A stretch of DNA of 64,000 nt from Trichopria drosophilae (lineage: Eukaryota > Arthropoda > Insecta > Hymenoptera > Diapriidae): contig CM059584.1 in NCBI GenBank assembly GCA_030407085.1, positions 136,390,001 to 136,454,000 of the forward strand. Direction: 5' to 3'. The translations under genes and the position numbers were made by a program. Positions 1 to 12,200 of this stretch are shown in pieces; position 1 is the first letter of the stretch, and each line of letters opens with the position of its first letter. The notes beneath the pieces were generated by a model. That model searched no databases, was not told the DNA's origin, and was given only the letters and a program-made list of their open reading frames with translations.

Positions 1-2240
1 CATGATGAAAACGATGGCACCAACAGAATATTCCTATCACGTTGCACTTTCCAGAAAAGTAAGGTTAAATGTGTCAAAATGTCATACTGAAAATGATGAC
101 GTCAGCAGAATATTCCTATCATGGAGAAATATGGCCAAAAACGCACATTTTTGCACATTTCACCTCACTTTTCTCGACAATGGGACGTGACAGAAAAATT
201 TTGCTGCCGTTGTTTTCAGCACAAAAAATCCGTTGGGAAATTATACTGCAAATGTCAAAGGAAAACAAAAAATAAAATTTTATCGGTTAGTATTACTTTT
301 CACGGTGAGTTTGAAGTATTATGCATGTGGAATTTGCTAGCTAGAATTGATAATATGCAACCATACAAATGTAACATGACTAAAATTAAAATACTTTAAC
401 CGGCCCTTCTAAAAAACATCACGATAAAATCAAAAAACGTAGGATTTTTAAGTTCTTTTTATTTTCGATGAAATTTGACCTCCAAACGAAATATATTTTA
501 TGGACAAGTAGGAGATATCGAAAAGATCTACAACTTTTGTATACATAATTTTTCACATAATCTCTAAATTTTCGAGATAAATAAATAAAAACGTTTTTTT
601 CCATTTTTTAATTTTTTTCTCGCGCAAAAAAAAATATTTTTTCACCATATTTGGTGGAAACTTCCCTTTTTATATCTCAAATAAGGCGTATGATTGTTTC
701 AAATAAAAATATTCATTTGTAAATGTTATATTAAATTATAAAACGACAAATTACCCCCAACTTCAACCGAACATCCTCACCTTAAACTTTTAGATTTTTA
801 AACGTTTTTGTATTGGATTTTGTTCGTTGAAATGTCTTTTTTCGTATGGTCATAAACAAAATTCACGTCAGAAAAAATCAGTTTTCTTAGCTATAATATG
901 TAAACACAAACTGATGTAAAATTTAAGAGTATTAGAAAATAATTACGAAATAAACGAAAATAAAAACGAAATGTTTATAAAATATAAACTTTTTAAGTAA
1001 CAAGATTTTCTATGTATCCGATTAAAAATTAGTATCGATTTTTTAAATGCACCATAATATTAATAAATAGTAATAAATACACTTAATAAACTCCAAACTT
1101 TATGTAATTCCAGATATATATGTAATTCATTTGATAACTTTGAGATAAAATATATTTTGCAAATGTAAGGATAGTAATATTAATAATTAATTATAAATAT
1201 ATAAAAATAATAATTTATAAAGAATATTAAAAATATTAATATTCAATTATAATAAATATTGGAACTCGTGTCATGTATCTGCTTTTTTTAATGTGCAAAG
1301 ATTAAAAATCACGTAAAACATGCAGCACTCATAATATATTGTAATTACTCTATTTATGTAAAATTTACAAAATGGCATTTAAGTGAATAATAATTAATAA
1401 TGACGCCTTATGCTCAGCGAAAATTTTTTAAACATTTCTACCTCTAAAGTAAAAAACGTCAAAAATAGAATTTATTTTTTAGAACATTACTGATTTATGA
1501 CAAAAATGTTTCTGAAGAAAGAAGTTTCTGAATTCAGGGATACATACCAACAATGTTAAAAAATAAAAAAAACGCACTTTCTATTCGTTCAGCATAAGGC
1601 GTAATTATTAACTATTTATGATATTTTTTATTGTGATGTAATGGATACAGTTTTCAAAAACAGGTTTTGAGGCAAATACTTTAGAGATTGCGGTTTCTAT
1701 TTTAAAGAAAAGCATATTCTTTGTTAATTAATTTGTTAATTAAGTAATTTATACAAGTGACTTTTTTTATATTTGTTTAAAATGTCTTGAACCATTCACA
1801 CTTAAAATTGAAGAAAAATATTCACAGAAGTTTCGGAATAATCGCTAAGATTTCTGTTAATCAGATTCAAACATTTGTATTTATGTACCATTGACTATAA
1901 AGTTTTAAAAAATTGTTGTAATTTAACAAACTTAATGTAGCAGTAAGAAAAATGTTTATTTAATATGGTGTCGACTATTTATTAATATTCTTGTCAGATA
2001 ATAATTCGAAGTATCCGATAATAAATAGATCAATTTATTAGAATCAAATAAATATATTTTTATGTTCGTAATTTGTAAATAATAACTAAATACAACTGAA
2101 ATTACATTGCTTTTGTGATGTATACTTTTAATTTTTCTAGCAAAATTTTTGTCATAACAGAAACTCGACTACTCGATAAATTTTACTAGAAAAATTCAGC
2201 ATTTTTTTTAATGATAATAAAGATGGATTTTTCAAAAAAA
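1..2240. other. AT-rich stretch without a recognised gene
   Basis: No splice-bounded or conserved reading frame is visible. The only structure noted is a 16-bp direct repeat (CAGAATATTCCTATCA) at 24-39 and 106-121. Short open frames at the left edge overlap one another and lack protein-like composition. Confidence 0.5.
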
Positions 2241-2242
2241 GA

Positions 2243-2290
2243 TTCGATGCGCCGGGACTTGAACCCGGAACCTTTCGATTCCTGGTCGAA
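2243..2290 (-). ncRNA. tRNA 3'-half fragment (pseudo-tRNA or SINE remnant)
   Basis: Read on the minus strand there is a perfect 5-bp anticodon stem (TTCGA/TCGAA) around a 7-nt loop CCAGGAA. It is followed by a 5-nt variable region and a perfect T arm (CCGGG, loop TTCAAGT, CCCGG). A run of seven T follows at 2240-2234, as expected of a Pol III terminator. The D arm and 5' acceptor strand are missing: the sequence upstream is plain AT-rich DNA. The loop position before the anticodon is C instead of the usual T. It is therefore not a working tRNA; it is either a retro-copied tRNA half or the tail of a decayed tRNA-derived SINE. Confidence 0.55.
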
Positions 2291-3364
2291 TTTTTTATTT
2301 CAGAAAAATACTTTTATAAATATTTTTATCTGCTTATGTCATAAATATTACATTTTCTTCTGAAACTTGTTTAGTCATATAGTAAGTTGCAGTTACCATG
2401 CACTTCGAAAATGGTTTCTTCGATGTGAAAAATATATTTCTTAACTAAACAGAATAATTAAAATAGTTTGAATAGTTAGAGTAGTTATAATCAATTAATT
2501 TTATTGTCACCGATTAAATTTAATTTATATATTAAGATTTAACTACATATTTGGACAAATTTAAGTAGTAATCAATTTGAATAAAATCAGTAAAAAAATA
2601 TACGAGGATGATTTATCCAATGAAAAATATTTTTTTAATTCCGGTGTGTTATCCAACGAAAGATAAATTTGTGAGGTTATTTTGTCGTGTTTACAACTGT
2701 AATCAGTAGTATATTTGTTATTAGCTTTAAATATAAAACAGTTAGAGCATAAAGCTTTCAAAATAAATATTTACTAATTGTTTTCAGCTAACGCTATTAG
2801 TAAGTTTTATTACTTATAATACAAAATTTAAATTACCTAACATAATACCAAATATTTTATTATAATTTTCTTCCATTTATTTGGTAACTGAAAGAAAGAC
2901 AAGTGTTTTATTTCCCACATTGTTCAATTTTTCAATCCGTAATCTCAACCTGTTTTATGAAATGTCTAAATAGTACATTGAAACAAGCACATAAAAAATT
3001 ACTTAATTTCTATAAATAAAAAAAAAATTTCTTGGTAATTTTGGAACAGACCTTAGCCATAAAATTGCCATTATTTCTGGTAAAAATTATTATTTTTACT
3101 GTTCGAATAATAAAAATTCTGAGAACTTATAATAATTATTATCAGAAAGAATGTGAATTTTTGTTATTCTGCAAGTTTTTTCAAAAATTTTCGAGAAACT
3201 TTGTTTTCTGTGTCAAAAAAATTAATGCAAATTAAGTTAAACAAATTCACAATTTTTAATTATGATAAAGAAGGAAATTGTCGGGTTGTTTTTAGATTTT
3301 TCGAAAAATGTTCCGAAATTCTACTCCAAAGTATATAAATTGTATAAATAATTTTAATTTTTGT
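2291..3364. other. AT-rich stretch without a recognised gene
   Basis: Open frames on both strands here are rich in F, I, K, N and Y, as expected of AT-rich noise. No repeat or exon signal was recognised. Confidence 0.45.
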
Positions 3365-4265
3365 CCAAACTAACGGATTTGGACTTTTTTGGGGTCGTTA
3401 TTTTCTATTTCCAAGTTCAGAAAGTTTAAAAGGCTTTTTTGTAAAAATATCGTGTTTTTACGACATTTTTTCTGAATGAATCGACATTTAAAACACGTAA
3501 TACATGAACCTGATGGTTGTACAAAAGAGTTATGGAGGAACAACTTTTTTTAACAGCATGGCGAGTCCAAAATGGCTGCCACAATGACAATTTTTTTTTT
3601 TTAATTAACAAATTTTTTTTCTTAGATGCTATGGATTTTAGAGAAAATTACAACAAAAGTGCCTTAGAATTGGCCAGAGAATATCCTTAAATTTTGTTAG
3701 AATGTTTTAATGCAATTTTTGGTTTTCCAAAAATGTTGACCAAACTTGAGAGCATTCTATAACTATTTCTAAGACCATTTTTTTTCTAAGAAAATTCTCT
3801 CTAAAATCGCGCTCGAGAAGTACATTTTTTAAATTTTTGCAAATTTTGATTTTTCGAAATTTTGAAAAACCAAAAATGGCATCAAAAGATTCTAATCAAA
3901 TTTTAAGGTATTCTTTAGCCAATTCTATGATATTTTTATTCCAAGGTCTATTGTTTTCAATATTTTCATTTCACAAACGAAAATTGTCATTGGGACTGCC
4001 ATTTTTCATCCGCCATGATGTAAACAATTTTCATCCTCCACAACTTTTTAGTACAACTATCGAGTGCACCTTTAACGTGCATTACAAGTCTATGGAAACA
4101 CCAAATTTTTCAAAAATTTGGATTGATCGAACAAAATTGTAAAAACACGATATTTAAAAAAAAAAAAAATTAAAAATGGGAAAAAATAAAAAATTTTTGA
4201 ACAATTTACATGCTTATGAAGTTGAAATAGAATTTTATGACGTTTGGGAGTTAAAAGGTTGAATT
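3365..4265. mobile_element. foldback (long inverted-repeat) element H
   Basis: The two halves are inverted copies of each other. For example AAATATCGTGTTTTTAC near 3447 faces its complement at about 4139-4156. The stretch around 3495-3545 (ending TGGAGGAACAACTT) faces CCTCCACAACTTTTTAGTAC near 4034. The segment holding AGAATTGGCCAGAGAATATCC at about 3666 faces GGTATTCTTTAGCCAATTCT near 3906. The arms are about 400 bp and diverged, and the hinge is near 3800. Outer limits are approximate because no clean target duplication was found. It is probably a dead non-autonomous DNA transposon. Confidence 0.6.
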
Positions 4266-4472
4266 TGAAAGAGTAACCCCGGAAATACGGTATTTTTTGA
4301 GTATTTTTCGCATGTCAAGTAGTTATCAAATGCAATTTAGATACGCACGTGTTTACAAGATTGTGCATAGTCGAATGATTCACATAATTCGTAATTGTCA
4401 TTATATTTTAACAAAACAACAATATTATCAATTTAAAAAAAAAAAATTATAAATAAAAATAAAATGACGTAC

Positions 4473-4596
4473 CGTTAAGAGATTTAATGACCTCCGTTCC
4501 ATTTTGCGAGGATTGATGTCCGTTTTGCGTGGATTGATGTCCATTTTGCGTGGATTGATGACCGTTCTCGCCCTTCATCTTAGCTGGTCTTATCAT
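4473..4596 (-). CDS. first coding exon of an unidentified gene (partial)
   Basis: On the minus strand an ATG at 4596 opens 41 codons beginning MIRPAKMKGENG, then runs into a splice donor (exon end at 4473, then GTACGT). A second in-frame ATG at 4578 could be the start instead. The peptide contains three near-identical heptads, HQSTQNG, HQSTQNG and HQSSQNG, encoded by three 21-bp tandem DNA repeats, followed by TEVIKSLN. The exon is far richer in G and C than its surroundings and has a TATA box upstream at 4717-4711. The repeats are polar and low-complexity, as at the flexible N-terminus of many insect proteins, so no family can be named. Downstream exons would lie at lower coordinates; none was recognised between 1 and 4450, so the first intron is long or leaves the window. 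Translation of a real exon is the best reading, but a non-coding 5' exon is possible. Confidence 0.55.
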
Positions 4597-4659
4597 ACGA
4601 ATGGCACGAGCACAAAAGCACAAACTTCAAAGGCAGAAATGAGGAAACACTCACTCGGA

Positions 4660-4740
4660 CGGTCGTCGTTCACTGGACGCAATAAATTCGTCTCGAGGAA
4701 AGTGCCGCGATTTTATACGACGTAATCGTATCCCCCTCCC
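4660..4740 (-). promoter_or_regulatory. putative TATA promoter of the gene starting at 4596
   Basis: TATAAAA occurs on the minus strand at 4717-4711, 115 bp upstream of the candidate start codon. It sits in a GC-rich island within AT-rich DNA, and a CCAGTG initiator-like word lies at 4676-4671. This would give a 5' UTR of roughly 75-95 nt. The exact start site is inferred only. Confidence 0.4.
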
Positions 4741-7300
4741 TCATATTCATATATATCTATATATAAGTAACGCATTTGCGTCGGGGATTTCCGTATCTAT
4801 ACGTATCCCACGGACAAAGCAGATTGCCCAAAACCGATCAGCCAATCAAAATAACAAAGACTTCGATCTGTACCGTTCATTAATGATTCTACCATTTCTT
4901 TCAATGAAATCTTTCTTAGAAAGACACGAGTTCTATGTCATCATAAATCATCCACGTTATGACATATGTTTATTTAACAAATTTTCAAATGGACCAATTT
5001 GGTTATCTCATCCCTATTATTCAATACCGATCCTACGTGACTTTTAATATCGCAGTGACGAAAATCTAGTCGCGCATGGTACATTTCCACATCATAACAT
5101 GGGAAATTTCCCAAATACTCAGCTTATTTAGAAAAATTCCATTATTTATATTTTAGAAAATGGTCAGATAATTTATTGTTGGTAGAGGCCATAACTAAAA
5201 ATTTGGCGAAAATGGCAGAAACCTTTCGGAATTTTAATGCAATTCATTCATTTTATTATACTTTTTATTAGCCTTCGAAGAATTTAAAGTGAAGTAATTA
5301 AACGAATTTGACATTTTATCATACCAAACCAATTAACTATATTCAATATGGTAATATGACTTGTAATAATGAAAACAACTTAATCGTAAGAAAAATCTTT
5401 GTAATGTTATAAAAATACTCAACAATAACAAAATATTCTAAAAATACAACAAATTGTATTTTTGTATCATTGTTATAACTTTACAGCGTTTTTTGACGGT
5501 TTATTATTAAAAATAAATCAACCAGGCTAATTTGATTTACTAGTGCCAAAAAATTTGACATTTCTCGTTACTCCTAAGAAATTTATACCAATTATTTATT
5601 TAGTACATGGATTCTGGTTTTTTTTTGTTTGATGGATGAGTTTTTCAGGTAAAATTGATTTTCTTTGTTGCTATTTTAGTATCATCAGTTTAACTATTTG
5701 TAGATGGTTACACTCTGAACTAAAAAAAATAGTAATTTCAGTTATTTGCTACATTCATGGATATTAACTATTTTATCAGTAGTTTTTTAGACGAACATGT
5801 ACTGTTGGATATTATACGTGATACGGAATCGTGGTAAAACATTCCAAAAATTGAAACAAAGTATAAATTTATGAATTATATCTAAAAAGTATGGAAATTT
5901 TAGGTTAGGGTTACCGTTTAATGTCCAAAGAAATTACAAATTTTTTGGTAGTGTTCCGAAGCGACTAATAGGCTAAACAAATAATCAAATTAACTACTTT
6001 ATAGTTATTTAAATTTTTGGAAATAGTCGTGATAACTATTTTCATTGGTTAAAACAGGATGAAGCTGTTACCATTTTACTAATAGAAAAAGTTGATTGAA
6101 GGAATTAAAATAGTTATTTCAACTATTTATTTTGACTATAGAATAACAAACGGAAAATAGTTGTAACTATTTTCATTTTTTTAATTATAAAAAGAGGTCT
6201 GAGGGTCTGATATACCCAACACTTTTACCTGAATTTTCTAGTTTTTAATTGGTTCGACCATTTTCATTTTTTCATTTTATTCGATAAAACAAAAATTCTA
6301 AATTACAAATCTAAAAATCTTACTCATAATAATGTTATTTTAACATTAAATAATAGCTATTTCTTAACTATTTTAGACCTTTCAGAAGACATTAAAGTAA
6401 CTTTTAATAGCAACTTGTAATTATTGTTACGTTAGATTGTATATAATAACTTACGTCAATATTTCAAATCCACTAATTTTCCTCTCATTTGTAATTTTTC
6501 CTGGTTTGCTGTTAATAGAAAGGTTCATGAATTTGTAATTAATAGGAATGTTTTTTTATTAATGTTAAATAGTTATAGATAATCTACAAGTTAAACGCTT
6601 TTTTATTGAATTGAATCGTATTACGATTCTACCTGCAAAATTTCGCCATACCTAAATTAAATTTTAAATACTATTATCAAAAACTATTGTGAATAAATAG
6701 TATCACATAGTAAAGATTATTGCGACAGAATCATTTTGCAAAATACAGTGAAAAAAAAAGAAAAAAACATTTTTTTATTGGACAACAAATTATTAAGAAA
6801 AAATACAATATTTTTTATCTTTTTAATGTTAAATTTTTTATTTTCTTATTCCCTCAAAAACTAAAATCAATTAACAGAATATATTTCGATTTTATTTTTT
6901 TACTAATAAACGAGTTTTTTGTATATAACATTTTTTCTGTCACGGTTTTTTAGATTTTGATCATAAAAAAAGTTCTAAAAAATATCCAAGACGGCATATA
7001 TGATGTAAAATTAACAGCACTTTCAGAATCTTTTATTAAAGTTTTCAAAAAATTCAACCATTAAAACTGTATATGATTATTTAAAAAAAAAGGGCATTTT
7101 TCGAATTGTCTTTTTTTTCTTTATTGTTTTTTCACATTGAAATAATTTCAGAATCATATTAAAAGTAAAAAAATCGTGTTCTCGAGACTAAAACTTGAAA
7201 ATGTGCATATTTATATATTTTAAATAAAGGTGAAAGTAACTAAAATAACTACTATAACTCGAAAAAATCGGCAACAGGTCCAGGAATTTTTTAATTAAAA
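4741..7300. other. gene-free AT-rich stretch
   Basis: This is upstream DNA of the 4596 gene followed by low-complexity AT-rich sequence. Between about 5690 and 6560 the words AACTATTT and AATAGTT recur many times on both strands, probably the residue of an old repeat. No exon was recognised. Confidence 0.4.
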
Positions 7301-7302
7301 AT

Positions 7303-8070
7303 TATAAACTTAAAATGTTACGAAACAAACAAAAGGTCTTAGAATAGCTCGGAGAATACCCTGAATTTTTTTAATTTTGTTTTGAGACTTTTTAAATTTT
7401 CAAAATTTTTTTATTTTGAAAAGTCAAGAAAGTGTTCAAAAAGTTCCGGTAAAATTTCAGTTCATTTTTCGATAAATTCTAAGAATTTGTTATTCGGCAA
7501 GCTTTTTCGAATGTTTATTATTTTCAAATAAAAAATTCCTAAAATTTCGGAAAAATTTTGTTGTTGTAAATTATAGACTTTAAAAAAAAATGTAACGAAA
7601 CTAGGTCTCAGGATTGCTCAAAGAATACCCTGAATTTTGTTCAAATTTTATTTTGAGACTTTATGAATTTTTCAACATTTTAGGAATTTGAAAAGTGAAC
7701 AAGGTGTTTAAAATGTTCCGACAAAATTTCAGCACGTTCTTTCGATGAATTCTAAGAATGTGTTGTTTGGCAACCGTTTTTTGAATATTTATCAATTTCA
7801 AATTAAAAATTCCTGGAAAAAAAATCTTAGAATAAACGTCCAATATTCAGGATTTTTTTTTTTAAATTGCAGACTTTCGGAAAAAATGTTACGAAACATG
7901 GTCTTAAAATTTCTGAAAGAAGTCCTGAAGTTTTTAACATTTTGTTTGAACACTTTTTCAATTTTTACAAATTTTTGGATTTTGAAAAGTCTATAGTATT
8001 CAAAGAATTCCTATTACATTTCAGCATATTCTTCGATCAATTCTAAAAACTTTTGTTCAGCAACCAAAAG
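7303..8070. repeat. three diverged tandem copies of a 260-295-bp unit
   Basis: The same order of words appears three times. Each copy has a segment like GACTTTNNNAAAAATGT followed by ACGAAAC, then a GGTCTNA word, an (A/G)NCCTGAA word and a TTTTGAAAAGT word, then TCGATnAATTCTAA, ending in TTCnGCAA. The copies begin near 7303, 7567 and 7863. The copies are imperfect, with many indels. No coding frame is preserved across them, so this is a non-coding tandem triplication, possibly the inside of an old transposon. Confidence 0.6.
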
Positions 8071-9119
8071 TCATTTGCAAAACAAAGATTGCTGAACCTT
8101 TCGCTGATTTTGTTGTTGTTTTAGTTGCTATTTTGGATACTTTCAGCTGTATTTGTAACAAAATGTTAATATGCATAATTTAAAGTTCCATTCTCGAGGT
8201 CTCGAGGACACGATTTCTTTCCTTCTAACAAGATTTCTGAAATTATTTCCATGTAAAAAATCGATGTAAAGAAAAAATGCATGATTTTTGGAAATAATCG
8301 TATAAAGCTTTTCACGATAGAATTTTTTGAAAAATTTAGCAATAGATTCTGAAATTCCAGATAATTTTACGTTAAATATGCCTCATTGAACCTTTTTATA
8401 ACCTTTTTTTTACATGAAATACAATCTCCTAAGTATTATTTTAATTTATGTAGCCAGAAAAAAGCATTTTACTATTAAGAATATTTATTATTTATGATTT
8501 TCTAGTTAATTACAATGACCGAAAAATATCAAGATCTTCTTCACTTATGTTAAACGGTCGAGAAGTTTTTTGAAAACACCTATAAAACATGGATGAATTT
8601 CTTGAATTACAAAATACAACCTTTGTAAACTATAGTGAAAAAATGTTCATTCACGAATTAAAGGATTAATGAATGCTTAAAAATCATTCTTATAAAAATT
8701 ATGTTTTAAGATTACTTCAAATTCGTTAAAAACGATACAAAAAAAATTAGAGAGTACGATTTTGAAAGAAAAAATAAGGAATTCAGGTACAAAATATCTC
8801 TTTCCATAATATTAAAACCAATTTCGAAACGCAATTTGATTTTTTTAAGATACGATAATTTTTAGAAAAAATAATAAACTATTGATTTTTACAAATTTTT
8901 GCTCAGGTATGCTAAAAGTGATTGCAACAGTATAAATCACAGAAAATTAGTTTTAGCGAGTACTTGTAGAACTTAAATTATTAAAATAATTAAAAATCTC
9001 TCGTTATTTTAATATTTTCAATAGTGACAATATTAAAACATTTAATAATAAAATGTAATGTTCATAACGTTTATTTGTCCATAATTATTTTTTACATTTT
9101 AGATGTTTCAATTTCGACT
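8071..9119. other. gene-free AT-rich stretch
   Basis: No gene, RNA or clear repeat was seen here. Confidence 0.4.
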
Positions 9120-9295
9120 CATACACAGTGAAAACTTTTACTCTGTTAAGAGTGGCATTTCAATCCATAAAGAGTTGCATTTCACTCCATCAAGAGTGAA
9201 AAAACTCAGTCCTAGAAGAAATTAAAATATCACTCTCAATAGAGCGAGCATTTAACTCTTTGTGAAAGAGTGGCTCAACTTTCGAGTACGTAGGT
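9120..9295. repeat. cluster of short AAGAGTG/CACTCTT palindromes
   Basis: GAGTG-type words and their complements occur about eight times in 170 bp (for example CTGTTAAGAGTGG and CTTTGTGAAAGAGTGG). A related cluster lies just right of the foldback at 15,855-15,915 (CACTCTTCGTGATAGAGTGG). Dense sub-terminal repeats of this sort are typical of non-autonomous hAT-like or similar DNA transposons. No terminal inverted repeat could be fixed. Confidence 0.4.
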
Positions 9296-12200
9296 TTTAA
9301 CATGATACAATTAATATTTCAGAGCATGGGAAAAATTTCTTAATATTACGTCATTTTTTGTTGTACATTAATATCTATACCCTTTTAACGTATATAATTA
9401 ATTCGAAGAAATAAATTTGTGTAGCATCAGTAAGTAAAAGTTGATGTATTTTATTCGTCAGATTCGGAATATTTCAATGCTCGATTGAATGATGTAACTT
9501 ATAAGTATATGTTATACGATATAAATTATTAGTATAATACACGCGACTAATTAAATAGAGTGTCATTTATGCTGTCATTCCTACTGTACTTTTAATACAA
9601 TTACATCAGTATCCTGTTATGATTAATTATCGACTGGAATTTCAATGTTATTTACTTTCCATAGTTTTCCATAAATCTAATAGAAATTTCCATGTTTTTC
9701 TAATTACTCTTGAAACCCTGTTAGTAAACACCATAAGTTTAGTTTTAATAAACCATTATCAATAGTTAAATGAATTCTTGTTATGTAGACTATGACATCA
9801 TTTCTAACGTTTTTTGGACATAATATAAAAAATTATATTATGTTTAGAATTCATAAATATAAATACTGTTTATATTTAATATTTTGTTTATATAGAAAAT
9901 ATAAAAACTGTTTATATTTAGACGGCTACAAATTTTATTTTGAGAATATCTTGAAGGAAATTTGTGTACGTTGGATATTCATAATTGGATGCAGAATTCA
10001 AAATAAAAATACATGGTGTACATGGAAAGCTCTAAAAATGGTTTCTTCTTTATTAATCTTCTGATTATCATATAGTTCTCTCTACAATATTTCAGTGCAA
10101 ATTCGCACTGCCTAAAACATGAATTGTTTTGGGTACGGTAGATAGAAGAAATAGTCGACACATTGGATTTTTAATATGGAAAATTTCATCATATTTTGGT
10201 AGTTTAATGTAAACACCATTTTAATGTATCCTATAATTCGTGATTAAGAATTATTTGACTTACTACCCTCAATAGTACAACTATAAACCCCCCGTTAACA
10301 AAGAAATTAAAATGTTTCTACTTAAAAAGAAATGACCTACTTTTGTGATGTACATTTCTAAAACATTGAAAAAGAACCATTTAAATCATCATCATTGGGT
10401 TGTTTCATCACCAACCAATTGTAAAAGGTTGAGTGACATTGAAAAATGAATTTATCTTTGCCAAAATGTATGATTAATACATCTACCTCGTGACGTTAGA
10501 AACTACAATTCGTAAGTTTAAAAGGTCAAGGCCAAATTTGCATCTTTGTCTGTGTAAGCCTTCGAATTTCGATGTAGCAACGAACAGTTAACAAAAAGGT
10601 ACAGTCTGCGAATAGGAAAAGTGAATGAGTCATTGAAATTGAAAATCCGTTCAATACGTTTCCTTGGAACGGTTCTGAAATTATCAGTATTAAGAAACCT
10701 CTGCATGTCTAAATCAATTTAACATCGATTAATTTTTTGTTATTAAACGAGTTTTCGTAGTTGTTCCTCAGCTCTATTTTTAATCATTTTTGACACTGAT
10801 CTCATTTGTTTTTTAAAAGTGTGTAAATATTCATAAAACAATTGTTTTTCGATTCTTATTCGTTTAAGGAAACATGTAGTTGTGATTTTAATTAAAACAA
10901 TTCTTATCAAAAAGAGAATAATATTTATTTTACAATTTATTTATTATTAAATAAAAATTTGTATAAATATATCGCTGTATCATAAAAAACGATAAGATTT
11001 TTCAGGATGAATCTTACATATTGTATAAATATTATGATAGTATAACTGAATTCTTAATTTATATAAAATGTAAATGCTAAATTCAATATTTATTGTAAGC
11101 GATAAGTGTATTTAATTTTATGTAAATTTATTTTTTCCCCCAATTAGAAATTTTATCTCACGGGGATTATAAAGAAATGAGTTTATATTAAATAAGTTTG
11201 AGCCGAGCGTTAATAAATGCAAATTCATTATTGAAAAAGGGATAATTTAATAGCAGCTATTCACAACAACAATTTTCTTGTTACACTTCCTTATCGAAGG
11301 ATTTTCCACGGTATTATTTACTAGGAAACTAGTTAAAATGTTCTGCGTAAAACCAGTCATCTAAATTCCGCTGCGATAAAATTCACTTTTTTTTTTAAGG
11401 AAATACCTTTTGTCTTTGAAATTATTTAGTAACGTCATACAGAGTCCGCGCCAACAAGTTAGTAATGTTATGGCTATTAAAAAATGCAAAAAATACTGGA
11501 AAGATCATTTTATGCTTCAGTTCCTGCTTAGTCCTTATTAAAGCCAAACAAAAAACACTTTGTACATTGTTCTGAAAAACATTAAAACCAGGTACAAAAC
11601 AATAAAAAAAGCAATCTTATTAAATATTAAAATTTTGCAAGAACATTTTTTCTTGTCTAGATAATTTCACCTCAGCCTTGATATTCTTTATTTCTTTGCT
11701 ACTTTATGTAAACATTATTGATATATGCAATACAAAAATGATGTTTACTCAATTTAGTAGCATTCATATTAAAATCAAGATTACAATATGAAAAACTATT
11801 AAAATCAAAGAATATCATAAAATTAATCAAAATAAATAATTGGTACCTCCTTAGGGCATGTTAAAATATAGGTTGAATGTGAAAAGGAAACTTACCACAT
11901 TCATGAAATAATCTATTAGATTGAAGTAGGTCGAGTGATTTAAATTTTGCGACCTTGTCAGCATTCCCAATTTCAGTTTTATTGCTGCAATATTTCCGAA
12001 AGCAAAAGTGCGCCGAAGAAAAAGTTCATACGCCTAAAGTTATAAAATCGTTTTATACGCCGTACTTCACTCTCCATTTTTTTTCAGAACGAAGCAAATA
12101 TTTTCATGATTAATAACAAAAAATAACATTGTAAGAAAAAGTTCTCACGAGTTCAACAGGACGATATAAAGTTTCAACAAATAGCTTAAAAAATCTATTT

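Noticed and set aside
7661..7996. Paired open frames on opposite strands at 7.7-8.0 kb
   Set aside because: They lie in the tandem triplication; AT-rich composition and absence of the frame in the sister units argue against coding.
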